Origin: Streptomyces rimosus subsp. rimosus
GTDB taxonomy: Bacteria > Actinomycetota > Actinomycetes > Streptomycetales > Streptomycetaceae
Length of the DNA stretch: 64,000 nt
Direction of reading: 5' to 3'
Assembly (NCBI RefSeq): GCF_000720725.1
Contig: NZ_JOCQ01000042.1
Span: 1-64,000, forward strand
The notes beneath the pieces were generated by a model. It did not search any database, was not told the DNA's origin, and was given only the letters and a program-made list of their open reading frames with translations. A program made the translations under genes and the position numbers. Of the stretch, positions 1 to 9,168 are shown one piece after another. Each line of letters begins with the position of its first letter. Positions within the stretch are counted from its first letter, which is position 1.

Positions 1-1
1 C

Positions 2-3000
2 GCCGCCCTCCCCGGGCCCGTACTGCGCGTCCTCGGCCCGATGTCGGCACGGCTCGACGGGGAGGACCTGCCCCTCGGCCCGCCCAGACGGCGGGCGCTG
101 CTCGCCCTGCTGCTCATACGACTTGGCAGAGTCGTCCCCACCGAACTGCTCATCGAGGAGCTGTGGCACGAAGACCCTCCGCGGCACCCCGTCGCCACCT
201 TGCAGAGCCACCTGTCCCACCTGCGCCGGGTGCTCGCCCCGGCAGCGGGCCAGGGCGCCTCGTCCGTCCTGCGCTACCAGGCGCCCGGGTACGTGCTCCA
301 GCTCGCCCCGGAGCAGGTCGACGCGTACCGCTTCGAGCGGATGGTCGCCGACGGGCGGCAGCTCCTGGACCGGCGTGATCCGCGCGGCGCCCGCGACCGG
401 CTCACCGAGGCGCTGGAGCTGTGGCAGGGCTCTCCGTACACGGAGTTCGGCGCCCAGCCGCCGCTCTCCGACGAGACCGCCCGCCTGGAACAGGTGCGGC
501 TCACCGCGCTGGAGGCCTGTGCGGAGGCCCGGCTCACGCTCGGCGCACCCGAGGAGGTGGCAGCCGAACTGGGCCTGGAGGTACGTCATCACCCGACCCG
601 CGAGCGTCTGGTCGGCCACCTGATGACGGCGCTGTCCCGCCTCGGACGGCAGGCGGAGGCGCTGGAGGTGTACGAGCGGACGCGCTCCCATCTGGTGGAG
701 GAGTTCGGTGTGGACACTGCCGCCGAACTCCAGCGGGTGCACACCGCCATCCTCCGCCAGGAGCTGGACGACCACGGCCCGGCGAACGGCGTTGTCCCCG
801 CTGCTGCTCCGGCCGCTCCCCCGGCCGCGGAGGCCTCCCTGGCCCCTGCCGACCCGTCCGCGCGTACGCAGGAAGCCGCGGCGGCGCCGGTGCGGGCCGC
901 AGCCGCACAAAGTCCGGCTCGGGGCGGGGGAGTTGCGGACCGGGGTACGGCGGTGACGGGGCCGGCCCGGGGCGCGCGGGCTGCGGGCGCGCGGCGCGTG
1001 CGCGGGGCCGGCAGGGCCGCGCCGGTCCGGGCGGCGTCCGCCCCGGACGGCAGCTCGGCTGCCGAGGACACGACGGCTCCCTGGCCGTTCATCGGGCGCG
1101 ACCAGGAGCTGTACCGCCTGGTCACCGCCGCGGCCGGCGCCGTCACCGGCGAGGGCCACGTGGCCTGCGTCCTGGGCGCCGCCGGAGTCGGCAAGACGCG
1201 TCTGCTGATGGAGCTGGCGCCCGCGCTGGAGGACGGCGACGCGCTCGAAGTGGTGTGGAGCCACTGCTTCCCGGGCGAGGGCGTACCGCCGTACTGGCTG
1301 TGGACGCAGGTGCTGCGACGCCTGTGCTCCACCCGGCCGGACGCCTTCCGCAGCGCGACCGCGCCCTTCGGATCGCTGCTCGCCCCGCTGATGCCGGAGC
1401 AGTCGGCGGGCCCTGGCGGGCAGGACCACGAGGACGACTGGGCGCAGGCACGGTTCCTCACCCACGACGCGGTGTGCGAGGTGCTGCTCACGCTGGCCGC
1501 CGAACGCCCGCTGGTGCTGCTCCTGGAGGACCTGCACTGGGCCGACGCCGCGTCCCTGGACCTGCTGCGGCTGCTCGGCACCCGCCGCCAGGGGCAGCGG
1601 ATCAGCATCGTGCTGACCGCCCGGGACTTCGAGGGCGACTCCGACGCCTCGATCCGCCGGATCCTGGCCGAGGTCCTGCGCAGCCCCCGCACCGAATCGC
1701 TGCGGCTCGGCGGGCTGCCCCGCAGCGCCGTCGCCGCTCTCGTGGAGTCCCGGGCCGGGTACGGGGTGGGCGACGACGTGATCGAGGTGCTGCACGAGCG
1801 CAGCAAGGGCAATCCGTACTTCGTCATGCAGCTCCTCTCCCTCCTCGGCGACGTGCGGCGCCTGCACGACGCGGACGCCACCGACGTCCTGCTGGCGCAG
1901 ATTCCGACCGGGGTGCGCGAGGCGCTGCGCCAGCGCTTCGCCGGGCTGCCGGAACCCGCCCTGCGGGTGCTGCGGCTGTGCGCGGTCATCGGCACCGAGA
2001 TCGACACGGACCTGCTGCACCGCACCGCCACCGAGGACGAACCGGTCGCCCCGGCCCTGGAGACGGCGATCCGGGCGGGCCTGCTGGGCGAGGACCCGCA
2101 CCATCCCGGGCGGCTGCACTTCGTACACGCCCTGGTCCGCGAAACGCTCGTCGACGTACTCGCGCGCAACGAACGCCAGCAGCTGCACGCCCGGGTGGCC
2201 GGTGCGCTGTGCGCGCGCGGAGGGCAGGTGGGCGACGACGAGTACGAGCGGCTGGCCCACCACACCTGGCACGCGCAGGACGCGCTGCCGGCCCGGCAGG
2301 CCCTCCCCCGGCTGCTGCGCGCCGCCGAGCAGGCCGAACAGCAGCTGGCGTACGAGAAGGTCGAGACGTGGCTGCGGCGCGCCGTCCACCTGGCCGGGCT
2401 GCTGCCGCGCGACGACGCGTCGGCCCGCTCGCTGGAGCAGCGCCTGTACGTCCAGCTCGGCCAGCTGCTGGCCACCGTGCGCGGTTACGGGGACGCGGAG
2501 GCGGAGGCGGCGCTCAGCCGGGGCCGTGCTCTCGGGGCGATCACCCACGCGCCCGAGGACCCGTCGGTGCTGTGGGCGCTGTGCGCGGCGTTCCTGGTCA
2601 CCGGCCGCTACGACGAGTCCGGGCGGTTCGCCCGGCTGCTGCGGGACATCGGGGGCCGCACCCGGCACCCGGTGGCCCAGCTCGGCGCGGCGTACGGCAA
2701 GGGCGTGGCGCTGCACGTACGCGGCCGGCTGCCGGAGGCGCTCGCGGAACTGGAGCGCAGCGTCGGGCTGGCGGACCGTTTCGCCCGGGAGGGCCGCAGC
2801 CTGGCCCGCACCTTCCAGCACGACCCGCGCGTCTCCTGCCGCTCCTACGACGCCTTCACCCACTGGATCCTGGGCGACCGGGACACCGCCCTCGGGCGCC
2901 GCCGCCAGTTACAGGCCTTGACCGCGTACGAGAGCAGGCCCTCCGACCGGTGCTTCGCCCTGTACGTCGACGCGGTCCTGGCCGCCTGGGAAGGCGACCC

Positions 3001-3388
3001 CGACACGGCGCGGGCCTCCGGCTCCGAGGGCGCGCGGGTGGCGGAGGAGCACGGGCTCCTGTACTGGAAGGCGATGCTGCGCCTCACCGAGGGCTGGTCC
3101 CTGGCCCACCTGGGCCGCGCGGACGCGGGCCTCGACCTGATGCACACCTCGATCGCCGAACTCCGCCCCTCCCGCTCGCACTTGCGCCTGCCCCTGCACC
3201 TCGGCCTGCTCGCCCAGGCCCAGCACCACGTCGGCCGCCGCGACGACGCCGCGGCCACCCTCCGCAAGATGCTCGCCGTCATCGAACACCGCCGTGAACG
3301 CGTCTACCTCCACCCCGCCCTCCCCGCCACCACCCTGCTGCACGACCTCCTGGGCCGGCAGGTCACGGAGACCGCGATCTCCGGCTGA
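2..3388 (+). CDS. SARP/AfsR-type transcriptional regulator with AAA ATPase and TPR-like region (5' end outside window)
   Basis: Large SARP-family regulator of the kind that activates secondary metabolism. The frame is open from base 2 and encodes the usual start of a SARP winged helix (VLRVLGPM) before the first ATG at 41. The real start is therefore probably just upstream of the window and the gene is 5'-partial. Numbering from the ATG: OmpR-type DNA-binding domain at 1-80, bacterial transcriptional activation domain at about 85-235, an Ala/Pro/Arg-rich linker to about 335, then an ATPase with Walker A GAAGVGKT near 386 and Walker B LLLLEDLHWAD near 497, followed by a helical repeat-rich tail to 1115. 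What it controls is unknown. The next gene on this strand is a protease, and the Dap operon lies 3.6 kb away on the other strand. Confidence 0.88.
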   Translation, partial: AALPGPVLRVLGPMSARLDGEDLPLGPPRRRALLALLLIRLGRVVPTELLIEELWHEDPPRHPVATLQSHLSHLRRVLAPAAGQGASSVLRYQAPGYVLQLAPEQVDAYRFERMVADGRQLLDRRDPRGARDRLTEALELWQGSPYTEFGAQPPLSDETARLEQVRLTALEACAEARLTLGAPEEVAAELGLEVRHHPTRERLVGHLMTALSRLGRQAEALEVYERTRSHLVEEFGVDTAAELQRVHTAILRQELDDHGPANGVVPAAAPAAPPAAEASLAPADPSARTQEAAAAPVRAAAAQSPARGGGVADRGTAVTGPARGARAAGARRVRGAGRAAPVRAASAPDGSSAAEDTTAPWPFIGRDQELYRLVTAAAGAVTGEGHVACVLGAAGVGKTRLLMELAPALEDGDALEVVWSHCFPGEGVPPYWLWTQVLRRLCSTRPDAFRSATAPFGSLLAPLMPEQSAGPGGQDHEDDWAQARFLTHDAVCEVLLTLAAERPLVLLLEDLHWADAASLDLLRLLGTRRQGQRISIVLTARDFEGDSDASIRRILAEVLRSPRTESLRLGGLPRSAVAALVESRAGYGVGDDVIEVLHERSKGNPYFVMQLLSLLGDVRRLHDADATDVLLAQIPTGVREALRQRFAGLPEPALRVLRLCAVIGTEIDTDLLHRTATEDEPVAPALETAIRAGLLGEDPHHPGRLHFVHALVRETLVDVLARNERQQLHARVAGALCARGGQVGDDEYERLAHHTWHAQDALPARQALPRLLRAAEQAEQQLAYEKVETWLRRAVHLAGLLPRDDASARSLEQRLYVQLGQLLATVRGYGDAEAEAALSRGRALGAITHAPEDPSVLWALCAAFLVTGRYDESGRFARLLRDIGGRTRHPVAQLGAAYGKGVALHVRGRLPEALAELERSVGLADRFAREGRSLARTFQHDPRVSCRSYDAFTHWILGDRDTALGRRRQLQALTAYESRPSDRCFALYVDAVLAAWEGDPDTARASGSEGARVAEEHGLLYWKAMLRLTEGWSLAHLGRADAGLDLMHTSIAELRPSRSHLRLPLHLGLLAQAQHHVGRRDDAAATLRKMLAVIEHRRERVYLHPALPATTLLHDLLGRQVTETAISG

Positions 3389-3540
3389 CCCTGCCGCTGT
3401 CAGGCGCCGCAGTGCGGCCGTCCGGAAGTCGTCCATCGACTTGCCGGATTCGTTGTGGTGGTGAACCGGTGCCGCTTGCATATGCCTGTCCGTGTCAGTG
3501 ACGGCTGCCAGGCATGTGGCAGAAGGCGGGAGGGGTCACC

Positions 3541-6393
3541 TTGCGTGAGCGAAGAGCGCGGGACGGGAGAGCGAGGGGCGGAAGACCCGGCGGGCCGGGC
3601 GGGTCGCGTGCGGCGGCCGGGGTCCGCGGAAGCCTGACGGGTGCGGCGGCGCTTCTGGGCGTCGCCGCACTGCTGGCTTCGGCGGTACCGGCCGGCGCGG
3701 CACCCGCCGGCCCGCCGCCCGGCCCCGGCCAAGTGGTGCCGGGCCAGCGCACCGCCACCCCGGCCCTGGTGGAGGGCATCCGGGAACCGGCCAGGGCCAC
3801 CGGCAGCCCGGCGGACGCGGCGCGCGGCCACCTCGCGGCGAAAGAGGGCCGCTACCACATCGCCGCTCCGGCACGCGACCTGCGGCCCGTACAGACGGTG
3901 GACTCGGGCACCCATGAGGTCGTCCGGCTCCAGCAGAAGCACCGGGGCGTGGACGTCCTGGGCGGGCAGTACGTGGTGCGGATGGAGCACCAGGGCGGCG
4001 AGCGGGTCGTCACCGGCACCTCCGGCAAGTACTTCACCGGGCTGAAGACCGACGTGGAACCCGAGGTGGACGAGGCGCTGGCGGTCGAGCGGGCGGTCGA
4101 CGCGACCACCGACCGGCTCCTGAACAAGCGCCTCCCCCGCACGGATGCGCCGACACTGACCGGCACCTCACGCGGGCTGGTCGTGATCCCGCGGGGCGCG
4201 GGCGTGCTCGCCCGGCACGTGACCGTCCGGGGCACGCATCCGGTCACCGGCGAGCCGGTGCTGCACGAGGTCTACGTGGACGCGCGGGCCGGGTACCCGG
4301 TGCTCCAGTACAGCGGGATCAAGACGTTCCGGCCCCCGGCCGCCGGCACGGCGGCCGGCGCGCCGCGGGCCGGGGACGCCCGGTCACGTAGTGCCCGTGC
4401 GGCGGCCGGGGTGAAGGGCATCCAGGGCTCCGGCGTCAAGTACGACGGCAAGACCGTCGAACTCCCCGTGGTGTACGAGGAGTCGCGCAAGGCCTACGTG
4501 CTGCGCGATGACACCCGGATGGCGGGCACCAGCAAGAACACGCTGTCCACGTGGGACGCGCGCGGCAAGGACGTCAGCGAGGTCACCCCGTCCTGGCCGT
4601 ACGACATCCAGGAGTTCGGGTCGCCCACCCCGGCCTTCGGTCCGGAGGCCACCGAGGCGGGCGCGGTCGACGCGCACTGGGCGGCCGGCAAGGTCTACGA
4701 CTACTACCGCGAACGGCACGGCCGCGACAGCCTGGACGGCCGGGGCATGGCCGTCAACTCGCTCGTCGGCGTCACGCAGTTCGGGCAGCCGTACATCAAC
4801 GCCTTCTGGGACGGCTCCAAGATGGTCTACGGCGGCGGCGACGCGGAGTACCGCGCGCTCTCCGCCGGCCTGGACGTGGTCGGGCACGAGATGACCCACG
4901 GCGTCGTGGAGCACTCCGCCAACCTCGTCTACGCGGGCCAGTCCGGCGCGCTGAACGAGGGCATCGCCGACTACTTCGGCAACGCCATCGAGAACGACAC
5001 CTACGGCATCCCCATGAACAGCCCCGACTCCGGGCTGCTGGGCGAGACACTGTGCCGGACCAAGCCCGCGCGCGAATGCGCGATCCGCGACCTCAACGAC
5101 GGTCGGACCACCGCCAAGTCCTTCCTCGGCGTGTCGTTCTCCGAGGACAACGGCGGCGTCCACCTGAACTCCACGATCTTCTCCGGCGCCCTGTGGGACC
5201 TGCGCGAGGATCTCGGCAAGACCCTCGCCGACAAGATCGTCTACAAGGCGCTGACCGAGTACCTCACCCCGCTGGACGGCTTCACCGAGGGCCGCGCCGC
5301 CGTCCTCGCCGCCGCCCGCGACCTGCACGCCACGGACGCCCAACTGCGCGCCGCGGAGCGGGCGTTCAACGCACACGGCATCGTGCCCGGCTGGGAGCTG
5401 GCGCTGGGCGTCGACTCCGACCCGCTCCTGGGCCGGGTCAACACGGACGGCTCGGCCACCGGCGCCGGCGGCGGCTGGTGGGCCGCGGCCAAGTCCAACG
5501 ACGACGGCACCGAGCCGTACTCGATATGGGCCGGGCGGGCGGACGGCACCGGCGCGCTCAAGCTGATGAGCCCCAACGACGGCCGCTTCCACGTGCACCC
5601 GGCGACCGACGGCAAGACGGTGGTCTGGCAGGCGTACAACCGCAGGACCGTGGACATCCTCGCGCGGCCGCTCGCGGGCGGGCCGATCAAGAAGCTGTGG
5701 TCGGGCCGGCGCGGTTCCGACAACGTGCGGGTCGAGGGCGACGTGGTGGTGTTCGAGTCGCGGCCCCGGCCGGGCGGGCAGAACGTACGGTACGTACGGC
5801 TGAGCGACCCGACCGCGGTGAGTGTCACCGACGAGCAGGGCGTGCGGACCGGGAACCCCTCCATCAGCCACGGCCGGATCGCGTACAGCACCATCCGCGG
5901 CACCGGCAACGACCGGGTGTTCGGCGTCGAGACGCTGGACCTGAAGACGGGCCGGCACACCCGGATGGGCCAGCTCGGGACCCCCGCGGACATCGGGGCG
6001 ACCGCGGTCACCGGGCAGCACGTCTTCTGGCTGGTGCCCGCGGGCGGCGAATCGGACCGCGCGGCGCTGCGCCGCGCCGACCTGGACGGTACGGGGGTCA
6101 CCGACCTCAGTCCCGCCGAGGGGCCGGACGCGCTCAGCGGCTACGACATCGTGGCCACGGACGAGGCGGTGACCGTCGCCACCTGGTCGCCGAACATCGT
6201 GTACACCAACGAGTCGCTGTTCAAGCTCTGGCAGTTCTCGGCCGACGGGAAACAGCGGGGCCGGGTCTCCTGCAACCGCGGCCAGCAGGGGTGGCCCGCG
6301 ATGCCCGGCGGCCGGCAGGTGGTGTGGGTGGACGGCACGACCGGCTACACCGACCTGGTCACGCGGACGCGGCCGGCCGGACGCTGCGGCTGA
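3541..6393 (+). CDS. Secreted M4-family (thermolysin-like) metalloprotease with C-terminal beta-propeller-like region
   Basis: Zinc endopeptidase exported as a proenzyme. I start it at TTG 3541 because a GGGAGGGG ribosome-binding site sits 5 bases upstream; ATG 3514 in the same frame lacks one. The N-terminus is Arg-rich and followed by a hydrophobic stretch ending in AGAAPA, a typical signal peptide. An FTP/PepSY-type propeptide covers about residues 60-260. The catalytic domain has HEMTH (zinc ligands and general base, near 448), NEGIADYF with the third zinc ligand near 472, and the downstream HLNSTI histidine region near 540. Family members are usually 350-550 aa. This one is 950 aa because about 330 residues after the M4 C-terminal domain look like TolB/WD40-type propeller repeats. 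Likely role is extracellular protein degradation. Confidence 0.9.
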   Translation: MRERRARDGRARGGRPGGPGGSRAAAGVRGSLTGAAALLGVAALLASAVPAGAAPAGPPPGPGQVVPGQRTATPALVEGIREPARATGSPADAARGHLAAKEGRYHIAAPARDLRPVQTVDSGTHEVVRLQQKHRGVDVLGGQYVVRMEHQGGERVVTGTSGKYFTGLKTDVEPEVDEALAVERAVDATTDRLLNKRLPRTDAPTLTGTSRGLVVIPRGAGVLARHVTVRGTHPVTGEPVLHEVYVDARAGYPVLQYSGIKTFRPPAAGTAAGAPRAGDARSRSARAAAGVKGIQGSGVKYDGKTVELPVVYEESRKAYVLRDDTRMAGTSKNTLSTWDARGKDVSEVTPSWPYDIQEFGSPTPAFGPEATEAGAVDAHWAAGKVYDYYRERHGRDSLDGRGMAVNSLVGVTQFGQPYINAFWDGSKMVYGGGDAEYRALSAGLDVVGHEMTHGVVEHSANLVYAGQSGALNEGIADYFGNAIENDTYGIPMNSPDSGLLGETLCRTKPARECAIRDLNDGRTTAKSFLGVSFSEDNGGVHLNSTIFSGALWDLREDLGKTLADKIVYKALTEYLTPLDGFTEGRAAVLAAARDLHATDAQLRAAERAFNAHGIVPGWELALGVDSDPLLGRVNTDGSATGAGGGWWAAAKSNDDGTEPYSIWAGRADGTGALKLMSPNDGRFHVHPATDGKTVVWQAYNRRTVDILARPLAGGPIKKLWSGRRGSDNVRVEGDVVVFESRPRPGGQNVRYVRLSDPTAVSVTDEQGVRTGNPSISHGRIAYSTIRGTGNDRVFGVETLDLKTGRHTRMGQLGTPADIGATAVTGQHVFWLVPAGGESDRAALRRADLDGTGVTDLSPAEGPDALSGYDIVATDEAVTVATWSPNIVYTNESLFKLWQFSADGKQRGRVSCNRGQQGWPAMPGGRQVVWVDGTTGYTDLVTRTRPAGRCG

Positions 6394-6403
6394 GCAACGG
6401 GAG

Positions 6404-6450
6404 GGACGCCGGGCCGGTTCCGCGAAAGCGCCGGAAGCGGCCCGGCGTCC
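6404..6450 (+). terminator. Strong hairpin downstream of the metalloprotease gene
   Basis: Perfect 13-bp inverted repeat GGACGCCGGGCCG (6404-6416) and its complement (6438-6450), with a further short TTCCG/CGGAA pairing in the 21-base loop. It begins 11 bases after the protease stop. There is no U tract, as is common for actinomycete terminators. Confidence 0.7.
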
Positions 6451-6642
6451 GCCCGGACCAGTGGAATTAATACGCTGATTCGATACACCCTAAATAGAGT
6501 GAACACCTTCCGTGTCCCGCAACAGACGGCACCGGTATCCGGTTGATTGGACACGGCGGCCCACCAGCCGGGACAGCGGGCACCCCATGGCCCCTGTCAG
6601 GCCGCCTGTCCAGATATCTCAGATTCCGAGGAGCAACATTCC

Positions 6643-6882
6643 ATGTCGCGTGTCAAGAAGACTGCCGCTGCCGCCGTGGGAACCTGCGCCATCCTCCTGG
6701 GCGGAGCGGGCCTCGCGGCTGCCGACTCCGGCGCCCAGGGCGCGGCGCTCAACTCACCGGGCGTGGTGTCCGGCAACACCGTGCAGGTCCCGGTCCACGT
6801 ACCGGTCAACGTCTGCGGGAACAGCATCAACGTCGTCGGCCTGCTGAACCCGGCGTTCGGCAACACCTGCGTCAACGACTGA
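6643..6882 (+). CDS. Short chaplin (hydrophobic cell-surface protein)
   Basis: 79-aa secreted protein with one chaplin domain. Chaplins self-assemble into amyloid-like films on aerial hyphae and spores. A basic start followed by a hydrophobic stretch and an ALA-type site ending near LAAADS forms the signal peptide (about 1-28). The mature part carries the conserved elements SPGVVSGN, VQVPV, the pair of cysteines in NVCGNS and NTCVN, and the motif VVGLLNPAFGN. There is no LPXTG sorting signal, so it belongs with the short chaplins. Start ATG 6643 is preceded by GAGGAG with a 9-base spacer; an in-frame ATG at 6547 would place the signal peptide too far inside. An AT-rich patch at 6463-6500 is the likely promoter region. 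Confidence 0.93.
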   Translation: MSRVKKTAAAAVGTCAILLGGAGLAAADSGAQGAALNSPGVVSGNTVQVPVHVPVNVCGNSINVVGLLNPAFGNTCVND

Positions 6883-6927
6883 CGTCGACACCCTGACGCG
6901 CCATTGACGGCGCGGCGCGTGATTCCC

Positions 6928-6959
6928 GGTGCGGAGCAGCTGCATGGCTGCTCCGCACC
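6928..6959. terminator. Hairpin between convergent chaplin and SDR genes
   Basis: Perfect 13-bp inverted repeat GGTGCGGAGCAGC (6928-6940) and complement (6947-6959) with a 6-base loop, followed by TTTCGTT on the plus strand. It lies 45 bases after the chaplin stop and 24 bases before the end of the convergent SDR gene, so it can serve both. Confidence 0.75.
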
Positions 6960-6983
6960 TTTCGTTGTCCCGATGTGCCGGCG

Positions 6984-7826
6984 TCACGTCCCCAAAGGCG
7001 GCAGCAGCGTGGGATTCTCCCCCGCCGTGATCTGTCGCGCGCGATGTTCCACATGCTTCGCGTATTCCGGGTGGGTCAGGACGTAGAAGCGCTGTTCGCG
7101 GATCGCCTGGAGGACCTGGTCGCCGACGGTTCGCGGCGGCAGGCCGTGTTTCCGGAAGGCTTGGCGGGCCGCCTCGGTGGACCAGTGGTCCGGGGTCGGG
7201 CCCGCGTCGGGGTAGCGGGGCGGGCGGTTGCGGGCGGAGTCATGGATGCGGGTGTCCACCAGGCCGGGGCAGAGCACGGAGACGCGGGGTCTGAGGTCGC
7301 CCTTGAGCAGTTCGAAGTGGAGGGTTTCGGACAGGGCGACCACGGCCGTCTTCGTCGCGCCGTAGAGGGAGCCGCCGGGCAGCAGGCCCGCCATCGACGC
7401 GGTGTTGACGATGTGCGCGTCCTCGTTCTGTTCGATCATGACGGGCAGGAAGGCGCGGATTCCGTGGACGACGCCCATCAGGTTCACGCCGAGGATCCAT
7501 GCCCAGTCGTCGAGCGTGCTCTCCCAGCTCGGGCGGCTGCCGGTGAAGATTCCCGCGTTGTTGCACAGGACGTGTACGGCGCCGAATTCCCGCAGGGTGG
7601 ATTCGGCGAGCACGGTGACGTCCGCCGCCACCGATACGTCGGTGACCACGGCGTGGACGTCGGCGCCCCCGGCGCGCAGGGCGTCCGTCGTGGAATGGAG
7701 GACCGCCTCCTCCACATCGCTCAGCACCACGCGCATTCCCGCGTCGGCGAACGTCTCGGCCATACCGCGTCCGATTCCGCTCGCGGCACCGGTGATCACT
7801 GCGACCTTGTTCCGGAACTGGTCCAT
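6984..7826 (-). CDS. SDR-family NAD(P)-dependent oxidoreductase
   Basis: Classical short-chain dehydrogenase/reductase of 280 aa. Visible motifs are the cofactor loop TGAASGIG (12-19), NNAG (89-92), catalytic Ser144 and the YxxxK pair Tyr155/Lys159. The C-terminal part (VDTRIHDS) is normal for the family. I use ATG 7826; a GTG at 7841 in frame is the alternative and neither start has an ideally spaced ribosome-binding site. It follows the GCS2-family gene on the same strand after about 90 bases, so it may be the last gene of the Dap/NRPS transcript, but nothing in the protein ties it to that pathway. Substrate unknown. Confidence 0.85.
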   Translation of the reverse strand: MDQFRNKVAVITGAASGIGRGMAETFADAGMRVVLSDVEEAVLHSTTDALRAGGADVHAVVTDVSVAADVTVLAESTLREFGAVHVLCNNAGIFTGSRPSWESTLDDWAWILGVNLMGVVHGIRAFLPVMIEQNEDAHIVNTASMAGLLPGGSLYGATKTAVVALSETLHFELLKGDLRPRVSVLCPGLVDTRIHDSARNRPPRYPDAGPTPDHWSTEAARQAFRKHGLPPRTVGDQVLQAIREQRFYVLTHPEYAKHVEHRARQITAGENPTLLPPLGT

Positions 7827-7916
7827 CTTCCCTCCGGTCACTGCCTCGTCGCGTCGGGTGCGGGGATTGTCGCGGCAGAACCGGAGGGCGGGGAGGGGGC
7901 GGGCGGCCCGTCCGTC

Positions 7917-9017
7917 TCAGTCGAGCGTGCGGCGTACGCATTCGGTGACCACGCCCTGGAGGCTGCCGGTGCGGCGCAGCAGTTGCCGCTGTACGTGGGC
8001 GCCGTTGCCCGTCTTCAGGAGGGCGGCCAGGGCCTCCTGCGCGGGCAGGATGTCGCCGCTGTCCTCCAGGGCGTCGCGTACGTGGTCGAACAGGGCCCGT
8101 ACGACGGCCTCGGCCGGGGCCGGCCGCATCGTGACGGGGTGGATCAGCTCGCCGTCCAGGCCGGAGCGGGCGGCCCGCCAGGCCGCCAGGCGCAGCAGCG
8201 CCACCGCGTGCCGGGTGGGCGGGACCCCGTCGCGCCACTGCCGTGCCGCCGTCTCCACCAGTCCGCGGATCAGGGTCGCCAGCAGCACCGTGGTGGACGG
8301 GTCCAGGCACACGTCGGCGACCCGTACCTCCACGGTGGGGTACGTGTGGGACAGGCGGGCGTCGAAGTAGACCATGCCCGCGTCCTTCAGTACGCCGCTG
8401 GCCGTCATGTCGCGTACCTGCTCGTGGTACCGGTCGGCCGACCCGAACACCTCGACCGGCCCGGCCGACGGCCACCGCCCCCAGACCCGGTTGCGGTAGC
8501 TGCTGTAGGCGGTGTCCTCGCCCTGCCAGAAGGGTGAGTTCGCGCTCATCGCGAGCAGGACGGACAGCCAGGGGCGCATCCGGTCCAGTACGGCCACGCC
8601 CTCCTCGTCCGAGTCGACCGCCACGTGGATGTGGCAGCCGCAGGTCAGCTGCTCCTGGGCGGTGAGGCCGAAGTGCTGCGCGAGCCACTGGTGGCGTTCG
8701 CCGGTGCCGATGGACGGGCTCACCTCCAGCGGTGAGGTGGCCAGGGCCGCGACCGCCGCGTCCAGCCCTTCGGCGTGGCGCGCCGCCTCCGCCCGCCAGC
8801 GCCGGATCTCCTTGTCGAGGTCGCCCATGTCCGTCTGGGGCCGGGTGGCGAATTCCAGCTGCTGCCGGTGCAGCTCGCTCTCGAAGACCTCCTCGTTGCC
8901 CTGCGGGTCCCTCGACGCCGCCGCGAGGACCGCCGCCGACAGGGCGCGCGGCAGCCCCGTACGGGCATCCACCAGCAGCAGTTCCTCCTCCACACCCACA
9001 CTGCGCACGTCGTCCAC
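7917..9017 (-). CDS. GCS2/YbdK-family carboxylate-amine ligase
   Basis: 366-aa member of the glutamate-cysteine ligase type 2 family (YbdK/EgtA-like), which forms gamma-glutamyl or related amide bonds with ATP. The N-terminal hallmark is SVGVEEELLLVD (6-17). Family-typical elements are ELHRQQLEF, the metal/ATP-binding segment CGCHIHVAV, and the later VEVRVADVCLD strand. Length matches YbdK-like proteins. It may be a general housekeeping ligase. Its place 150 bases downstream of the SbnA-like gene, in the same direction, leaves open that it acylates or glutamylates a pathway amine such as diaminopropionate. That is inference only. The GTG start at 9017 is plausible; a second GTG lies at 9008. 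Confidence 0.82.
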   Translation of the reverse strand: MDDVRSVGVEEELLLVDARTGLPRALSAAVLAAASRDPQGNEEVFESELHRQQLEFATRPQTDMGDLDKEIRRWRAEAARHAEGLDAAVAALATSPLEVSPSIGTGERHQWLAQHFGLTAQEQLTCGCHIHVAVDSDEEGVAVLDRMRPWLSVLLAMSANSPFWQGEDTAYSSYRNRVWGRWPSAGPVEVFGSADRYHEQVRDMTASGVLKDAGMVYFDARLSHTYPTVEVRVADVCLDPSTTVLLATLIRGLVETAARQWRDGVPPTRHAVALLRLAAWRAARSGLDGELIHPVTMRPAPAEAVVRALFDHVRDALEDSGDILPAQEALAALLKTGNGAHVQRQLLRRTGSLQGVVTECVRRTLD

Positions 9018-9168
9018 CCTTTCTCGGCATCCGGGCCTTCGGAACCGCTCACGTACCCCCGCCGGGGCGGCTCACGCTCTTGTCCGTCCCCGGGAGCGAA
9101 TCGCCCGGCACCGTTCCCGGCCGGTGGACGGACCTCCGGCCGGGGCGGGCGGCGACGGCGGGCGCGGA

